DNA of 32,822 nt from DASRTE01 sp035656095. GTDB lineage: Bacteria > Actinomycetota > Actinomycetes > Jiangellales > Jiangellaceae. Position 1 is the first letter of the stretch. Every line of letters begins with the position of its first letter. The notes below the pieces were generated by a model. It did no database searches and was not told where the DNA came from. It worked only from the letters and a program-made list of their open reading frames with translations. The stretch covers positions 1 to 32,822 of the forward strand of contig DASRTE010000185.1 of assembly GCA_035656095.1 (NCBI GenBank). The letters run 5' to 3'. Of this stretch, positions 1 to 7,671 are shown one piece after another. Position numbers and translations under genes: made by a program.

Positions 1-1412
1 CGCTCGGCCACCGTGCCGCTGCGGACCGCGACCGCGTCGAAGAACCCACCGGCGCCGTAGACCTCGAAGTCAGCACGAAGCTGAGCCAGATTGTGCAGTG
101 CCTCGTCCGGTGCGTAGGGCAGAGCCAGGAACACCGCATGCGGTGTGACGACACCGTCGCCGTATTCCGTGGGAGCCGGCTGAGCGGGCCGACAGACCGT
201 GCCGTCAACCGTCACGAATCCGGGATCGATGGACGTCCGCTCCTGGTCGGAGGTGTAGCCGGGCTCGTCCATCCCCATCATGTCGACGCCGTACTCGCGG
301 TAGCCGCCCGCAGGGTTGCTCGACGGCGAGAAGCCCCAGTAGCCGTAGCCCGCATCCTCCATGCCGTGCTCGATCTGGCCCTGGACGAACACCGGATGGT
401 TCACCCCCCACGAGTCGGCACCCCAGGTGGCCTCGGGCACGAACAGATCCGGCATCAGCGCCTCGAACATCGACCCGCCCCAGGTCGGCACGACGTACAT
501 GCCGCGGTAGTCGTAGGCACCCTCCCAGACCTGCACGCCCAGGTACTCCCGCCACTCGCCGATACCGCCGTGGTCGCTCCAGGACCAGTCGCAGTTGTCG
601 GCCGGGAAGGTTCGCCACGGTCCGAAGTAGTGCTCGGGCGGGATCTGGCCGTTGGCGATCCCGATGTACGACGCGATCCGCGGCTCGGAGTTGAACGCGC
701 CGTAGTGGTGGCAGGTGTAGTAGACGTCCGGACCCCGGTCGCGGTAGTTGCCCAGGATCGAGCATCCGGGCGGCGGCTCGTCCCAGAACCCACCGCGGAT
801 GAGACCGACGTCGGCCTTGGCCGCCACGTCGTAGTAGAAGCCGAAGTCCATGGTCTTGTACAACGCGTCGGCTTCCTGGCGCAGCCGTGGTTCCGCAGCC
901 GCGACGATCCGCAACGCCGCGGCCAGCCAGCCGTTGTCGACACTGGACAGGAACGGGTAGACCGTGTTGCCGTCCTCCGGCCAGACGCGGAGCACGTCGA
1001 GGGTCTGGGGGTCGTACCAGTTGTAGAACATCCCGCTGTCGTCGTGTCGGTCGAGACGTGCCACCGTTGCCACCGTGCTGTCCATCCGCTGGTAGGCCTC
1101 GGACCGGTCGATCAGGCCGAGGTCGCGGGCGACGATCGTGCTCCACAGGTATCCGCCGATGTTCGTGGGCGAGGTGTACCTGCTCCGCGTCGCCGGGTCC
1201 AGGTCGCCGTCGACGTTGTCGGCCGGCAGCGCGGTGGCCGGCTCGACCATCGCCTCGAACGACGCCCAGGTGTCCTGCGCATACTGAAGCAGGACGCCAC
1301 GGTCGTCCGTCGGCGGCGTAGCGCTCGTGGCGGCCGATGCCGCCGCGGGTACGAGGGCGGCCACGACCGCGGCAGCGGTGATCCCGGTCAGGGCGAGTCT
1401 GGTGGAGCGCAT
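1..1412 (-). CDS. Secreted glucoamylase-like (GH144-like) glycoside hydrolase, 3' end outside the window
   Basis: About 470 N-terminal residues are visible; the C terminus lies beyond the left edge. The protein begins with a Sec signal peptide: basic MRSTR, a hydrophobic Ala/Val run, and a likely cut near AAASA-A at about residues 28-32. The mature part is rich in Trp, Tyr and Gly with motifs typical of an (alpha/alpha)6-barrel: NIGGYLWSTIVARDLG, VDNGWLAAALRIV, WGGSMFEALMP, GYWGFSPSSNP and YGAGGFFDAV. These resemble the Glycoamylase Pfam family that includes the GH144 endo-beta-1,2-glucanases. I infer an extracellular glycan hydrolase; the beta-1,2-glucan substrate is only suggested by family. 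The ATG is preceded by AGGAGGAG, and the gene starts 12 nt after the upstream permease, so it is the last visible gene of the lacI-family sugar operon and probably feeds oligosaccharides to that transporter. Family assignment is moderately sure, substrate weak. Confidence 0.72.
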   Translation of the reverse strand, partial: MRSTRLALTGITAAAVVAALVPAAASAATSATPPTDDRGVLLQYAQDTWASFEAMVEPATALPADNVDGDLDPATRSRYTSPTNIGGYLWSTIVARDLGLIDRSEAYQRMDSTVATVARLDRHDDSGMFYNWYDPQTLDVLRVWPEDGNTVYPFLSSVDNGWLAAALRIVAAAEPRLRQEADALYKTMDFGFYYDVAAKADVGLIRGGFWDEPPPGCSILGNYRDRGPDVYYTCHHYGAFNSEPRIASYIGIANGQIPPEHYFGPWRTFPADNCDWSWSDHGGIGEWREYLGVQVWEGAYDYRGMYVVPTWGGSMFEALMPDLFVPEATWGADSWGVNHPVFVQGQIEHGMEDAGYGYWGFSPSSNPAGGYREYGVDMMGMDEPGYTSDQERTSIDPGFVTVDGTVCRPAQPAPTEYGDGVVTPHAVFLALPYAPDEALHNLAQLRADFEVYGAGGFFDAVAVRSGTVAE

Positions 1413-1424
1413 GACGATCTCCTC

Positions 1425-2330
1425 CTACTTGATTCCGGTCATGGCGATGCCCTGGACGAAGTACCGCTGCACCGCAAGGAAGACGGCGATGACGGGGAGC
1501 ACGACGACGACGGCGCCGGCGAGCAGCACCCCGTACTCGGTGGCGTTCTGCCCGACGGAGTACAGCGCGAGCGCCACCGGGAGCGTGTACCGGTCCTCGG
1601 TCTGCGCGACCACCAGCGGCCACAGGAAGTTGTTCCACGAGGCGAGGAAGGTCAGCAGCGCCAGAGTTGCCAGCGCGGGACCGGTAAGAGGCAGCATGAC
1701 GTTCCAGAAGATGCGGAACTCGCCGGCGCCGTCGACCCGGGCGGCACTGATCAACTCGTCGGGCAGGCCGAGGAAGTACTGCCGCATGAGGAACACGCCG
1801 ATCGGCGTGACCAGATAGGGCAGGAACAACCCGGGGAACGTGTTCGTCAGGCCGAGGTTGGTGACCAGGACGAACAGCGGGACGATGATCGCTATCCCGG
1901 GCACCATCAGCGTGCCGAGCACCAGCGCGAACACGACCCGCTTGCCGCGGAAGTCCAGCTTGGCCAGGGCGTAGCCGAGCATTGAGCAGAAGACGAGGTT
2001 GCCGAGCATCACCACGACGGCGACCACGGTGGAGTTGACGAAGTACGTGGGAAAGCTCAGCCGGTCGAGCAGCTGCTGGTAGTTGTCCGACGTCACGGTC
2101 TCGGGCAGCCAGGTGGGCGGCACCCTCCGGACCTCGGACTCGGGCTTGACCGAGGAGACCAGCATCCACACGAACGGCAGGCTCATCACCAGCAGCCCGA
2201 CCCCGAGGACGGCGTAGAGCCACCACGAAGCGCCCCGCTCGGCGCGCGGCGGCCGACCACCGGCACGGGTGTCATTCGGACGTTCTGTTACGGCGGCCGC
2301 TGTGTCGGTGGGGGGCGTGAACGTGGTCAT
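1425..2330 (-). CDS. Carbohydrate ABC transporter permease (MalG/MsmG type)
   Basis: Inner-membrane permease of a CUT1-type sugar importer, 301 residues. After a roughly 35-residue polar N terminus come six predicted membrane helices, starting with WWLYAVLGVGLLVMSLPFVW. The EAA loop that contacts the ATPase is clear (ELISAARVDGAGEFRIFWNV), followed by LASWNNFLWPLVVA, the usual MalG-family signature. The ATG has GAGGAC a short distance upstream. It starts 13 nt after the partner permease and ends 12 nt before the hydrolase, so the genes are co-transcribed. No ATP-binding subunit is encoded in this operon, which is common in actinobacteria, where one shared MsiK-type ATPase serves several sugar importers; that is inference from family knowledge. 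The sugar cannot be read from the permease. Confidence 0.93.
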   Translation of the reverse strand: MTTFTPPTDTAAAVTERPNDTRAGGRPPRAERGASWWLYAVLGVGLLVMSLPFVWMLVSSVKPESEVRRVPPTWLPETVTSDNYQQLLDRLSFPTYFVNSTVVAVVVMLGNLVFCSMLGYALAKLDFRGKRVVFALVLGTLMVPGIAIIVPLFVLVTNLGLTNTFPGLFLPYLVTPIGVFLMRQYFLGLPDELISAARVDGAGEFRIFWNVMLPLTGPALATLALLTFLASWNNFLWPLVVAQTEDRYTLPVALALYSVGQNATEYGVLLAGAVVVVLPVIAVFLAVQRYFVQGIAMTGIK

Positions 2331-2343
2331 GGCAGGTGTGTCC

Positions 2344-3273
2344 TCACTCCGTCGGCCGCAGCGCGCGGAAGAGCACGAACGTCAGTGCCGCGATGGCCAC
2401 GAACAGCACGTAGCTCGCGGCTGTCGCCACTCCGTAGTTGCCGAAGCCGAACTGGTCGTACACGTACATCGCCGTCGACCGGGTGGCGTCCAGCGGGCCG
2501 CCGTCGGTCATGACGAACGGCTCCTCGAAGAACTGCAGGTAGCCGATGCTCGTGATGACGGCGCCGAACAGCAGCGTCGGTCGCATGACCGGCACCGTGA
2601 CGTAGCGGAACCGTTGCCATCGGCTGGCGCCGTCGACCTCGGCGGCCTCGAGCATCTCGCGTGGCACGGTCTGCAGTCCGGCCAGGAAGATCACCATGAG
2701 ATACCCGAGGTTGCGCCACGTCGTCATGACGATCAGAGTCGGTAGCGCCAGCGTCGTGCTACCCAGCCAGTCGGGTCCGTCGATCCCGATCAGTCCGAGC
2801 ACCTGGTTGATCGGGCCGGTGTCGGGTTGGAGCAGGAACCGCCAGACCACTGCGACCGCGACGATGCTCGTGACCACTGGCAGGTAGTAGCCGAGGCGGA
2901 AGAACGACCGCACCCGCGTGATCCCGTTCAGCCCGACCGCGGCGGCGAGCGCCAGCGCCATCGTCAGTGGGACGCCGATCAGTACGAAAATAGCGGTGTT
3001 GACCGCGACCTTGCGAAACAGCGGGTCGCCGAACAGGTCCACATAGTTGCTGAACCCGGCGAGGTCGATGGCCAGTGGAGAGCGCAGGTCGGTGCTGCGC
3101 ATGTCCGTGAAGCTCATGAACAGAGACGCGAGCACCGGACCGACGGTGAAGGTGGCGAAGAGCAGGAGGAAGGGCAGGGCGAGCAGCCAGGCCGTCCTGG
3201 CCTGGCTGCGCCGCAACGGCGTGGCCCCCCGCCTCGCCGCGACGGGCGCCGGCGTCGTCGAGACGGTGGCCAT
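2344..3273 (-). CDS. Carbohydrate ABC transporter permease (MalF/MsmF type)
   Basis: Partner permease of the sugar importer, 309 residues. The chosen ATG (MATVSTTP) follows the stop of the binding-protein gene by only 5 nt. The frame stays open far upstream, but that part overlaps the binding protein and is rejected. The N terminus (AARRGATPLRR) precedes the first helix (TAWLLALPFLLLFATFTVGPV), and six helices are expected. The EAA loop EMLEAAEVDGASRWQRFRYV is present, and the C-terminal FFEEPFVMTDGGPLDATRS is characteristic of MalF-like permeases. It should heterodimerise with the MalG-like permease encoded next. There is no strong ribosome-binding site of its own, so translation is probably coupled to the binding-protein gene. 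Confidence 0.93.
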   Translation of the reverse strand: MATVSTTPAPVAARRGATPLRRSQARTAWLLALPFLLLFATFTVGPVLASLFMSFTDMRSTDLRSPLAIDLAGFSNYVDLFGDPLFRKVAVNTAIFVLIGVPLTMALALAAAVGLNGITRVRSFFRLGYYLPVVTSIVAVAVVWRFLLQPDTGPINQVLGLIGIDGPDWLGSTTLALPTLIVMTTWRNLGYLMVIFLAGLQTVPREMLEAAEVDGASRWQRFRYVTVPVMRPTLLFGAVITSIGYLQFFEEPFVMTDGGPLDATRSTAMYVYDQFGFGNYGVATAASYVLFVAIAALTFVLFRALRPTE

Positions 3274-3278
3274 GGCCC

Positions 3279-4562
3279 CTACAGCCCGGTCCCGATGGAC
3301 TCTGCCTGTTGCTGCATGTTGGCAACCGCATCGGCCGGCTCGACCTGACCGCGCACCGCCTGCTCGATGTCGCTGTCGATCGAGGCTGCAACCTGCTCCC
3401 AGGTAGGAACAGCCGGCGGAGCAGCGGTTTCGCCGAGCTGCTCGCCGAAGACGGCGACGAGCGGGTCGTCGGTCAGCGGGCCGCCCTCCCATGCCGACTG
3501 CACCGATGGCAGGTCGTTGATCGTCTCGTACCACAGTTGCTGAGTCTCGGGCTGGCTCGCGAACTGGACGAACTTCCAGGCGGCGTCGCGGTTGTCCGAC
3601 GCGTCGAACACGGCGAGGTTGCCACCGCCCACGAAGGACGTGCCGATGCCGCCGTCCTTGCCCGGCAGGGGCACGACGTCGAACTTGTCGTCGATCTCCG
3701 CGCCGCCGACGTCCCTGACCAGGCCGATATGCCACGGCCCGGAGATGAACGAGCCGATGGTGCCGTCGACGAAGCCCTGCTCCAGGGCGCCTGGATCCAG
3801 CGGAGTGTCCTGCGAGAGACCCTCCTCGAAGAACGACTTGTAGAACTCCAGCGCCTCGACCGTCTCGGGCGAGTCGATGGTGTACGCGTCACCGTCGGTC
3901 AGCTGGGCGCCGTTCTGCCAGGCGAACGGCATGAAGGTCTGCCAGGACCCGGTCTGGCCGGGCTGCATGTAGATGCCCTGCTGGGCGCCGCCCTGCTCCT
4001 GTAGGCCCTGAGCGAAGCTCTTGAGCTCGTCCCAGCTGGTCGGCGGCTCTAGGCCGGCCTGCTCGGCCAGGTCGGTGCGGTAGTACAGCGCGCGTGTCTC
4101 GACGTACCAGGGCACCCCGTAGGACGTGTCCTCCACGACGGTGGACTCCCATGGGCCCGGGAAGAAGTCGTCCGGGTTCACCAGGTCCTCCGGCGTCGGA
4201 TCCAGACCGCCGGTCTTGGCGAACTCGCCCATCCAGGTCGTGCCGATCAGGCTGACGTCCGGCGTCTCACCGGCGGCGATCGCGGTCGCGATCTTGTCGT
4301 GGGCGCCCTCCCACGGCACCGGCGTCACCTCGACGGTGGCGTCGGGGTTCTCCTCGGTGAAGGCGGCACCCAGGACGTCGAGGTTCTCGCCCTCGGCGCC
4401 CATGGCCCAGACCTCGATGGTGCCCTCGGCCGGACCTTCGGCGACCGACTCGGTCTGCGCACCGTCGTCTGCCTCGCCATCCTCGTCTTCGTCACGCCCG
4501 CATGCGGAGACGACGAGCGCAGCCGCCGCCATCAGTGCGAGCGTTCTGGTGGTTGTGTTCAC
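3279..4562 (-). CDS. Sugar ABC transporter substrate-binding lipoprotein
   Basis: Extracellular solute-binding protein (SBP family 1) of 427 residues, expected to be anchored to the outer face of the membrane. Its signal peptide ends in a lipobox, VSAC at residues 18-21, so Cys21 should carry the lipid. An acidic linker (GRDEDEDGEADDGA) follows. The mature domain begins GTIEVWAMGAEGENL and includes WEGAHDKIATAIAAGETPDV, typical of MalE/UgpB-like oligosaccharide binders. The start is a GTG with a strong CAGGAGGAG site a few bases upstream. It lies 31 nt after the lacI-family gene and 5 nt before the permease pair. No operator lies in that 31-nt gap, so it is probably transcribed from the promoter in front of the regulator. 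The ligand is unknown. Confidence 0.93.
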   Translation of the reverse strand: MNTTTRTLALMAAAALVVSACGRDEDEDGEADDGAQTESVAEGPAEGTIEVWAMGAEGENLDVLGAAFTEENPDATVEVTPVPWEGAHDKIATAIAAGETPDVSLIGTTWMGEFAKTGGLDPTPEDLVNPDDFFPGPWESTVVEDTSYGVPWYVETRALYYRTDLAEQAGLEPPTSWDELKSFAQGLQEQGGAQQGIYMQPGQTGSWQTFMPFAWQNGAQLTDGDAYTIDSPETVEALEFYKSFFEEGLSQDTPLDPGALEQGFVDGTIGSFISGPWHIGLVRDVGGAEIDDKFDVVPLPGKDGGIGTSFVGGGNLAVFDASDNRDAAWKFVQFASQPETQQLWYETINDLPSVQSAWEGGPLTDDPLVAVFGEQLGETAAPPAVPTWEQVAASIDSDIEQAVRGQVEPADAVANMQQQAESIGTGL

Positions 4563-4593
4563 CGGTACTCCTCCTGTTGCCGGACTTGCGCTG

Positions 4594-5637
4594 CTATGTC
4601 GGTTCGTGCCGCCCGCACGTGTCGCGGACGACCAGCTCTGTCGTCAGGACCTCGTGGCGCACCTGGCCGCCGTCGCCGCGGATGCGAAGGTCGAGCATCC
4701 GGGCCGCCTGCGCACCCAACTCCCGCATCGGCTGCCGCACCGTGGTGAGCCCCGCGTACCGCGCGGCCATCACGTCGTCCCACCCCGTGACGGCGACGTC
4801 GCCCGGCACGGTCACGCCTATCGCGTGCAGACCGGCGACCAGACCCAGCGCCAACTCGTCGTTGGCGCACAGGACGGCGTCCGGGAGCCCGGTGCGGAGC
4901 AGCTCGTGCGCGGCGCGCCTGCCCTCCTCCTCGCTGAACCCGCCTCGCACAACGGCGGCGGGTGTCAGGCCTGCCGCGGCGAGCTCCGCACTGAACCCGG
5001 ACCAGCGCTCGAGGGTGTCCGGCGATCTGTCGGCGTCGCCGAGGAAGGCCAGGTCGCGGTGCCCGTGCTCGAGCAGGTGGGCGGTCAGGGCGCGCGCGCT
5101 CTCGACGTTCTCCGCCTTCACCGAGTCGACCGCACCCGCCGCGGGACGCGCCAGCAGGACGATGGGAAGCCCTCGCGCGGACAATTCGGCGATCACGTCG
5201 TCGCTGACGGTGCGGCCGAGCAGGACGAGTCCGTCGACGCGCCCAGCAAGCTCACGGACCATCTCCGGCGCCGCGTCGCGCCCATGAGTGGACAAGATCA
5301 GGACGGAGCGTCCGAGCTCGCCGGCCTCCTCCTCGTAGCCCAGCAGCACGTCGGCGTAGTAGGGACCGGACAGGTCGGGGAACACGATGCCGTTGGCGGC
5401 GTGCCGGCCTTCGGCAAGCGCCCGGCCGAGCGGGCTGGGGGTGAAGCGCAGGTCGGCGACCGATGCCATGACCCGGTCGCGGGTGGCATCGGTCACGGGA
5501 GCGGTCCCGCGTAGCACGCGGGACACGGTCGCGATCGACACGCCGGCATGTGCGGCGACGTCGCGGATCGTGACGCCTGACGGCGTGGCCGGCCGTGCCG
5601 GTGCCGGTTCGGCCACCCGGTCGCTCAGGTCCGCCAC
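4594..5637 (-). CDS. LacI-family transcriptional regulator of the sugar operon
   Basis: DNA-binding repressor or activator of 347 residues. The lacI-type helix-turn-helix is at about residues 23-44 (TIRDVAAHAGVSIATVSRV, followed by the hinge-region LRG). A periplasmic-binding-protein-like effector domain follows, with GIVFPDLSGPYYADVLLGYE and a late TGWDDVMAARYAGLTTVRQP segment typical of the family. The chosen start is a GTG with AAGGAG seven bases upstream. It is the first gene of the operon; the binding protein follows after 31 nt. Two tandem perfect palindromes lie 18 nt upstream of its start, which indicates autoregulation together with the transporter and hydrolase genes. The inducer is presumably the sugar that is taken up, but nothing in the sequence identifies it. 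Confidence 0.95.
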   Translation of the reverse strand: MADLSDRVAEPAPARPATPSGVTIRDVAAHAGVSIATVSRVLRGTAPVTDATRDRVMASVADLRFTPSPLGRALAEGRHAANGIVFPDLSGPYYADVLLGYEEEAGELGRSVLILSTHGRDAAPEMVRELAGRVDGLVLLGRTVSDDVIAELSARGLPIVLLARPAAGAVDSVKAENVESARALTAHLLEHGHRDLAFLGDADRSPDTLERWSGFSAELAAAGLTPAAVVRGGFSEEEGRRAAHELLRTGLPDAVLCANDELALGLVAGLHAIGVTVPGDVAVTGWDDVMAARYAGLTTVRQPMRELGAQAARMLDLRIRGDGGQVRHEVLTTELVVRDTCGRHEPT

Positions 5638-5654
5638 CGGCCGCTCCTTGGCTC

Positions 5655-5678
5655 GTAACCGGTTACGTAACCGGTTAC
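5655..5678. promoter_or_regulatory. Double palindromic operator for the LacI-family regulator
   Basis: GTAACCGGTTAC occurs twice in immediate tandem (5655-5666 and 5667-5678). Each copy is a perfect 12-bp palindrome with a central CG, the arrangement LacI-family proteins recognise, so the whole 24 bp is also palindromic. It sits 18 nt upstream of the regulator's GTG and ends 54 nt from the hflX stop. It can therefore only serve the lacI-led operon. I see no further copy in the window. Confidence 0.88.
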
Positions 5679-5732
5679 ATGCCCTCGTTACCCACTTCGG
5701 CGTCGGCCAAACCCTCGAATCTGCCGCCGGCG

Positions 5733-7259
5733 TCAGACGGCGTACGGCTCCAGCGCAGCGGCCAGGCCTTCGGAGACCCGGGCCCGGACCCGGGTGCCGG
5801 CCGGCTCGTGCACCACCGACAGCACCTCTCCGGTCCGATGCATGCGGGAGACCAGCTCACCCCGGTCGTAGGGCACCAGGGCCTCCATCTCGACCGGCGG
5901 GCGCGGCAACCTGCGCTCGATGACCGTCCGGAGCTGGTCCAGCCCGGCACCGGTGCGGGCCGCGACCGCCACCGCGCCGCGCTCGACACGCAACAGCCGC
6001 GAGACCACCAGCGGGTCGGCCGCGTCGGTCTTGTTGACGACCACCAGCTCCGGCACATCCTGTGCGCCGATCTCGGCCAGCACCTCGCGGACCGCGCGCA
6101 GCTGACCCTCCGGATCGGCATGCGAGCCGTCGACCACGTGGAGCACGAGGTCGGCGTCGGCCACCTCCTCCAGCGTCGAGCGGAACGCCTCGACGAGCTG
6201 GTGGGGAAGGTGGCGGACGAAGCCCACCGTGTCGGCCAGCGTGTAGATACGGCCGTCGGAGGTCTCGGAGCGACGCACGGTCGGGTCGAGGGTGGCGAAC
6301 AGGGTGTCGTCGACCAGGACGCCGGCCCCGGTGAGCCGGTTGAGCAGCGAGGACTTGCCCGCGTTCGTGTAACCGGCGATCGCCACGGCCGGCACCGAGC
6401 GACGACGACGCTGGGCCCGCTTGGTGTCGCGAGCCGTCCGCATGGCGACCAGTTCGCGGCGCAGCTTGGCCATCCGGGTTCGGATGCGCCGGCGGTCGGT
6501 CTCGAGCTTGGTCTCCCCGGGACCGCGGGTGCCCACACCGCCGGTGGCGCCGCCGGCCCGGCCGCCGGCCTGACGGGACAGGTTCTCGCCCCAGCCGCGC
6601 AGGCGCTGGGACAGGTAGTCCAGCTGGGCAAGCTCGACCTGGGTCTTGCCTTCGCGGCTCTTCGCGTGCTGGGCGAAGATGTCGAGGATCAGTGCGGTGC
6701 GGTCCACCACCTTGACCTTGACCTTGTCCTCCAGGTTGCGCAGCTGCGCGGCCGACAGCTCACCGTCGCAGATCACGGTGTCGGCGCCGGTCGAGAGCAC
6801 GACGTCGCGCAGCTCCCCCACCTTGCCGGAGCCGATGAAGGTCGACGCGTCGGGTCGCGAACGACGCTGGACCAGGCCCTCGAGTACCTGTGAGCCGGCC
6901 GTCTCGGCCAGCGCCGCGAGCTCGACAAGGGAGTTCGCGGCGTCGTCGACACTGCCGTCGGTCCACACTCCGACCAGCACGACACGTTCGAGCCGGAGCT
7001 GCCGGTACTCGACCTCGCTGACGTCCTCGAGCTCGGTCGACAAGCCGCCGACGCGCCGCATCGAGATCCGGTCGTCGAGGTCGAACTCCCCGGTCGTCGG
7101 GTCGTCGGCGACGAGGTCGTCACGCTCGATGTCGTGCGGCGTGTCGCTCGTGCCCCGCAGGGCACCGTCAGCCGTCCCCCCAGCCTCGGAGCCGGGCGGG
7201 ATCGCATCGTTGCCCGGGATCGTGGACGGCTCGTCCGCCCACCGTGGGGATGTCGTCAT
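5733..7259 (-). CDS. hflX: Ribosome-associated GTPase HflX
   Basis: GTPase of 508 residues of the Obg-HflX superfamily, which binds and splits stalled or hibernating 70S ribosomes; in mycobacteria it influences macrolide tolerance. The first 80 or so residues are a polar, poorly conserved extension. The HflX N-terminal domain follows (VLVGVWTDGSVDD, TFIGSGKVGEL, then RTALILDIFAQHAKSREGK), then the Gly-rich segment GVGTRGPGETKLETDRR. The G domain shows G1 GYTNAGKSS (296-304), DPT, G3 DTVGF (343-347) and G4 NKTD (409-412). The ATG has GCAGGAG just upstream. A 407-nt gap separates it from dapF, so it is probably transcribed from its own promoter or from the RecA-NDp-like promoter at 7561-7583, which would give a leader of nearly 300 nt. 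Confidence 0.97.
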   Translation of the reverse strand: MTTSPRWADEPSTIPGNDAIPPGSEAGGTADGALRGTSDTPHDIERDDLVADDPTTGEFDLDDRISMRRVGGLSTELEDVSEVEYRQLRLERVVLVGVWTDGSVDDAANSLVELAALAETAGSQVLEGLVQRRSRPDASTFIGSGKVGELRDVVLSTGADTVICDGELSAAQLRNLEDKVKVKVVDRTALILDIFAQHAKSREGKTQVELAQLDYLSQRLRGWGENLSRQAGGRAGGATGGVGTRGPGETKLETDRRRIRTRMAKLRRELVAMRTARDTKRAQRRRRSVPAVAIAGYTNAGKSSLLNRLTGAGVLVDDTLFATLDPTVRRSETSDGRIYTLADTVGFVRHLPHQLVEAFRSTLEEVADADLVLHVVDGSHADPEGQLRAVREVLAEIGAQDVPELVVVNKTDAADPLVVSRLLRVERGAVAVAARTGAGLDQLRTVIERRLPRPPVEMEALVPYDRGELVSRMHRTGEVLSVVHEPAGTRVRARVSEGLAAALEPYAV

Positions 7260-7354
7260 ACTCCTGCTCTCAACAACCGGGACGCCGAATCACATCCCGC
7301 ACATCCAGCGTCCCATGCCCGGCCCGGTCTGGGCACAGCCATTTCCGTGGGGAG

Positions 7355-7522
7355 TCAGCGGGAGGTCGAGCGGCGGGGTGCCATGGCCGCCGCAGAGCGG
7401 AGCGCAGCGGTCGAACGCAGGGCGGCCGCGCGCCGGCCGGCCCGCCCGCGGGCCCGTCGCCGGTACCGCAGCTCTGCCTGGGCGAGCACGGCCTCGCGGC
7501 GTTCGCGCTGGGAACCGCTCAT
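7355..7522 (-). CDS. Small, highly basic unrecognised protein (55 aa)
   Basis: A short ORF in the 407-nt space between dapF and hflX. It starts MSGSQRERREAVLAQAELRY and continues as an Arg/Ala-rich chain. By hand count 47 of 55 codons end in G or C, as expected for a real gene in this genome, although the Arg/Ala composition also favours GC. There is no strong ribosome-binding site; GGTGG lies close to the ATG. The main reason to take it seriously is a full RecA-NDp-type promoter motif that ends 38 nt before its start and points toward it. I recognise no family. Its composition would suit nucleic-acid or ribosome binding, but that is speculation. The rest of the gap (7260-7354 and 7523-7666) holds only the two regulatory sites listed. 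It could instead be part of the hflX leader. Confidence 0.38.
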   Translation of the reverse strand: MSGSQRERREAVLAQAELRYRRRARGRAGRRAAALRSTAALRSAAAMAPRRSTSR

Positions 7523-7560
7523 GCCACCGCCCTGCTCGGGTCGATCTCACCGTCGTCGGA

Positions 7561-7583
7561 ACCGTAGCCCGGGGCACCGACAA
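7561..7583 (-). promoter_or_regulatory. RecA-NDp-type (PafBC-class) promoter motif upstream of the small ORF/hflX
   Basis: On the minus strand the sequence reads TTGTCGGTG, 8 nt (CCCCGGGC), TACGGT. This matches the mycobacterial LexA-independent DNA-damage promoter consensus (TTGTCRGTG-N8-TAnnnT) at every defined position. Expected transcription starts about 7 nt past the TACGGT, some 30 nt before the ATG of the 55-aa ORF and about 295 nt before hflX. The recA gene in this window has the same motif with identical spacing. Confidence 0.6.
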
Positions 7584-7655
7584 CACTGCCTCGCCCGGAC
7601 GTCGGCTTTCGACGTCCCTCTACGAAGGAGACGTCCCCGAGCTCCGTCCGGATGC

Positions 7656-7671
7656 TGTGACCTGCATCACA
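7656..7671. promoter_or_regulatory. CRP/GlxR-type binding site overlapping the dapF stop
   Basis: TGTGACCTGCATCACA has the perfect half-sites TGTGA and TCACA separated by 6 bp, the consensus of CRP-family regulators including actinobacterial GlxR/Crp. It overlaps the dapF TGA stop (7667-7669) and lies about 70 nt upstream of the RecA-NDp-like promoter on the minus strand, a position suited to regulating that promoter. Function is inferred from the match alone. Confidence 0.45.

Noticed and set aside
93..1985. Long plus-strand open frame antisense to the hydrolase and permease genes
   Set aside because: The minus-strand frames have a signal peptide, family motifs and ribosome-binding sites. 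This antisense frame is Arg/Val/His-rich with no motif, as expected for the shadow of a high-GC gene.
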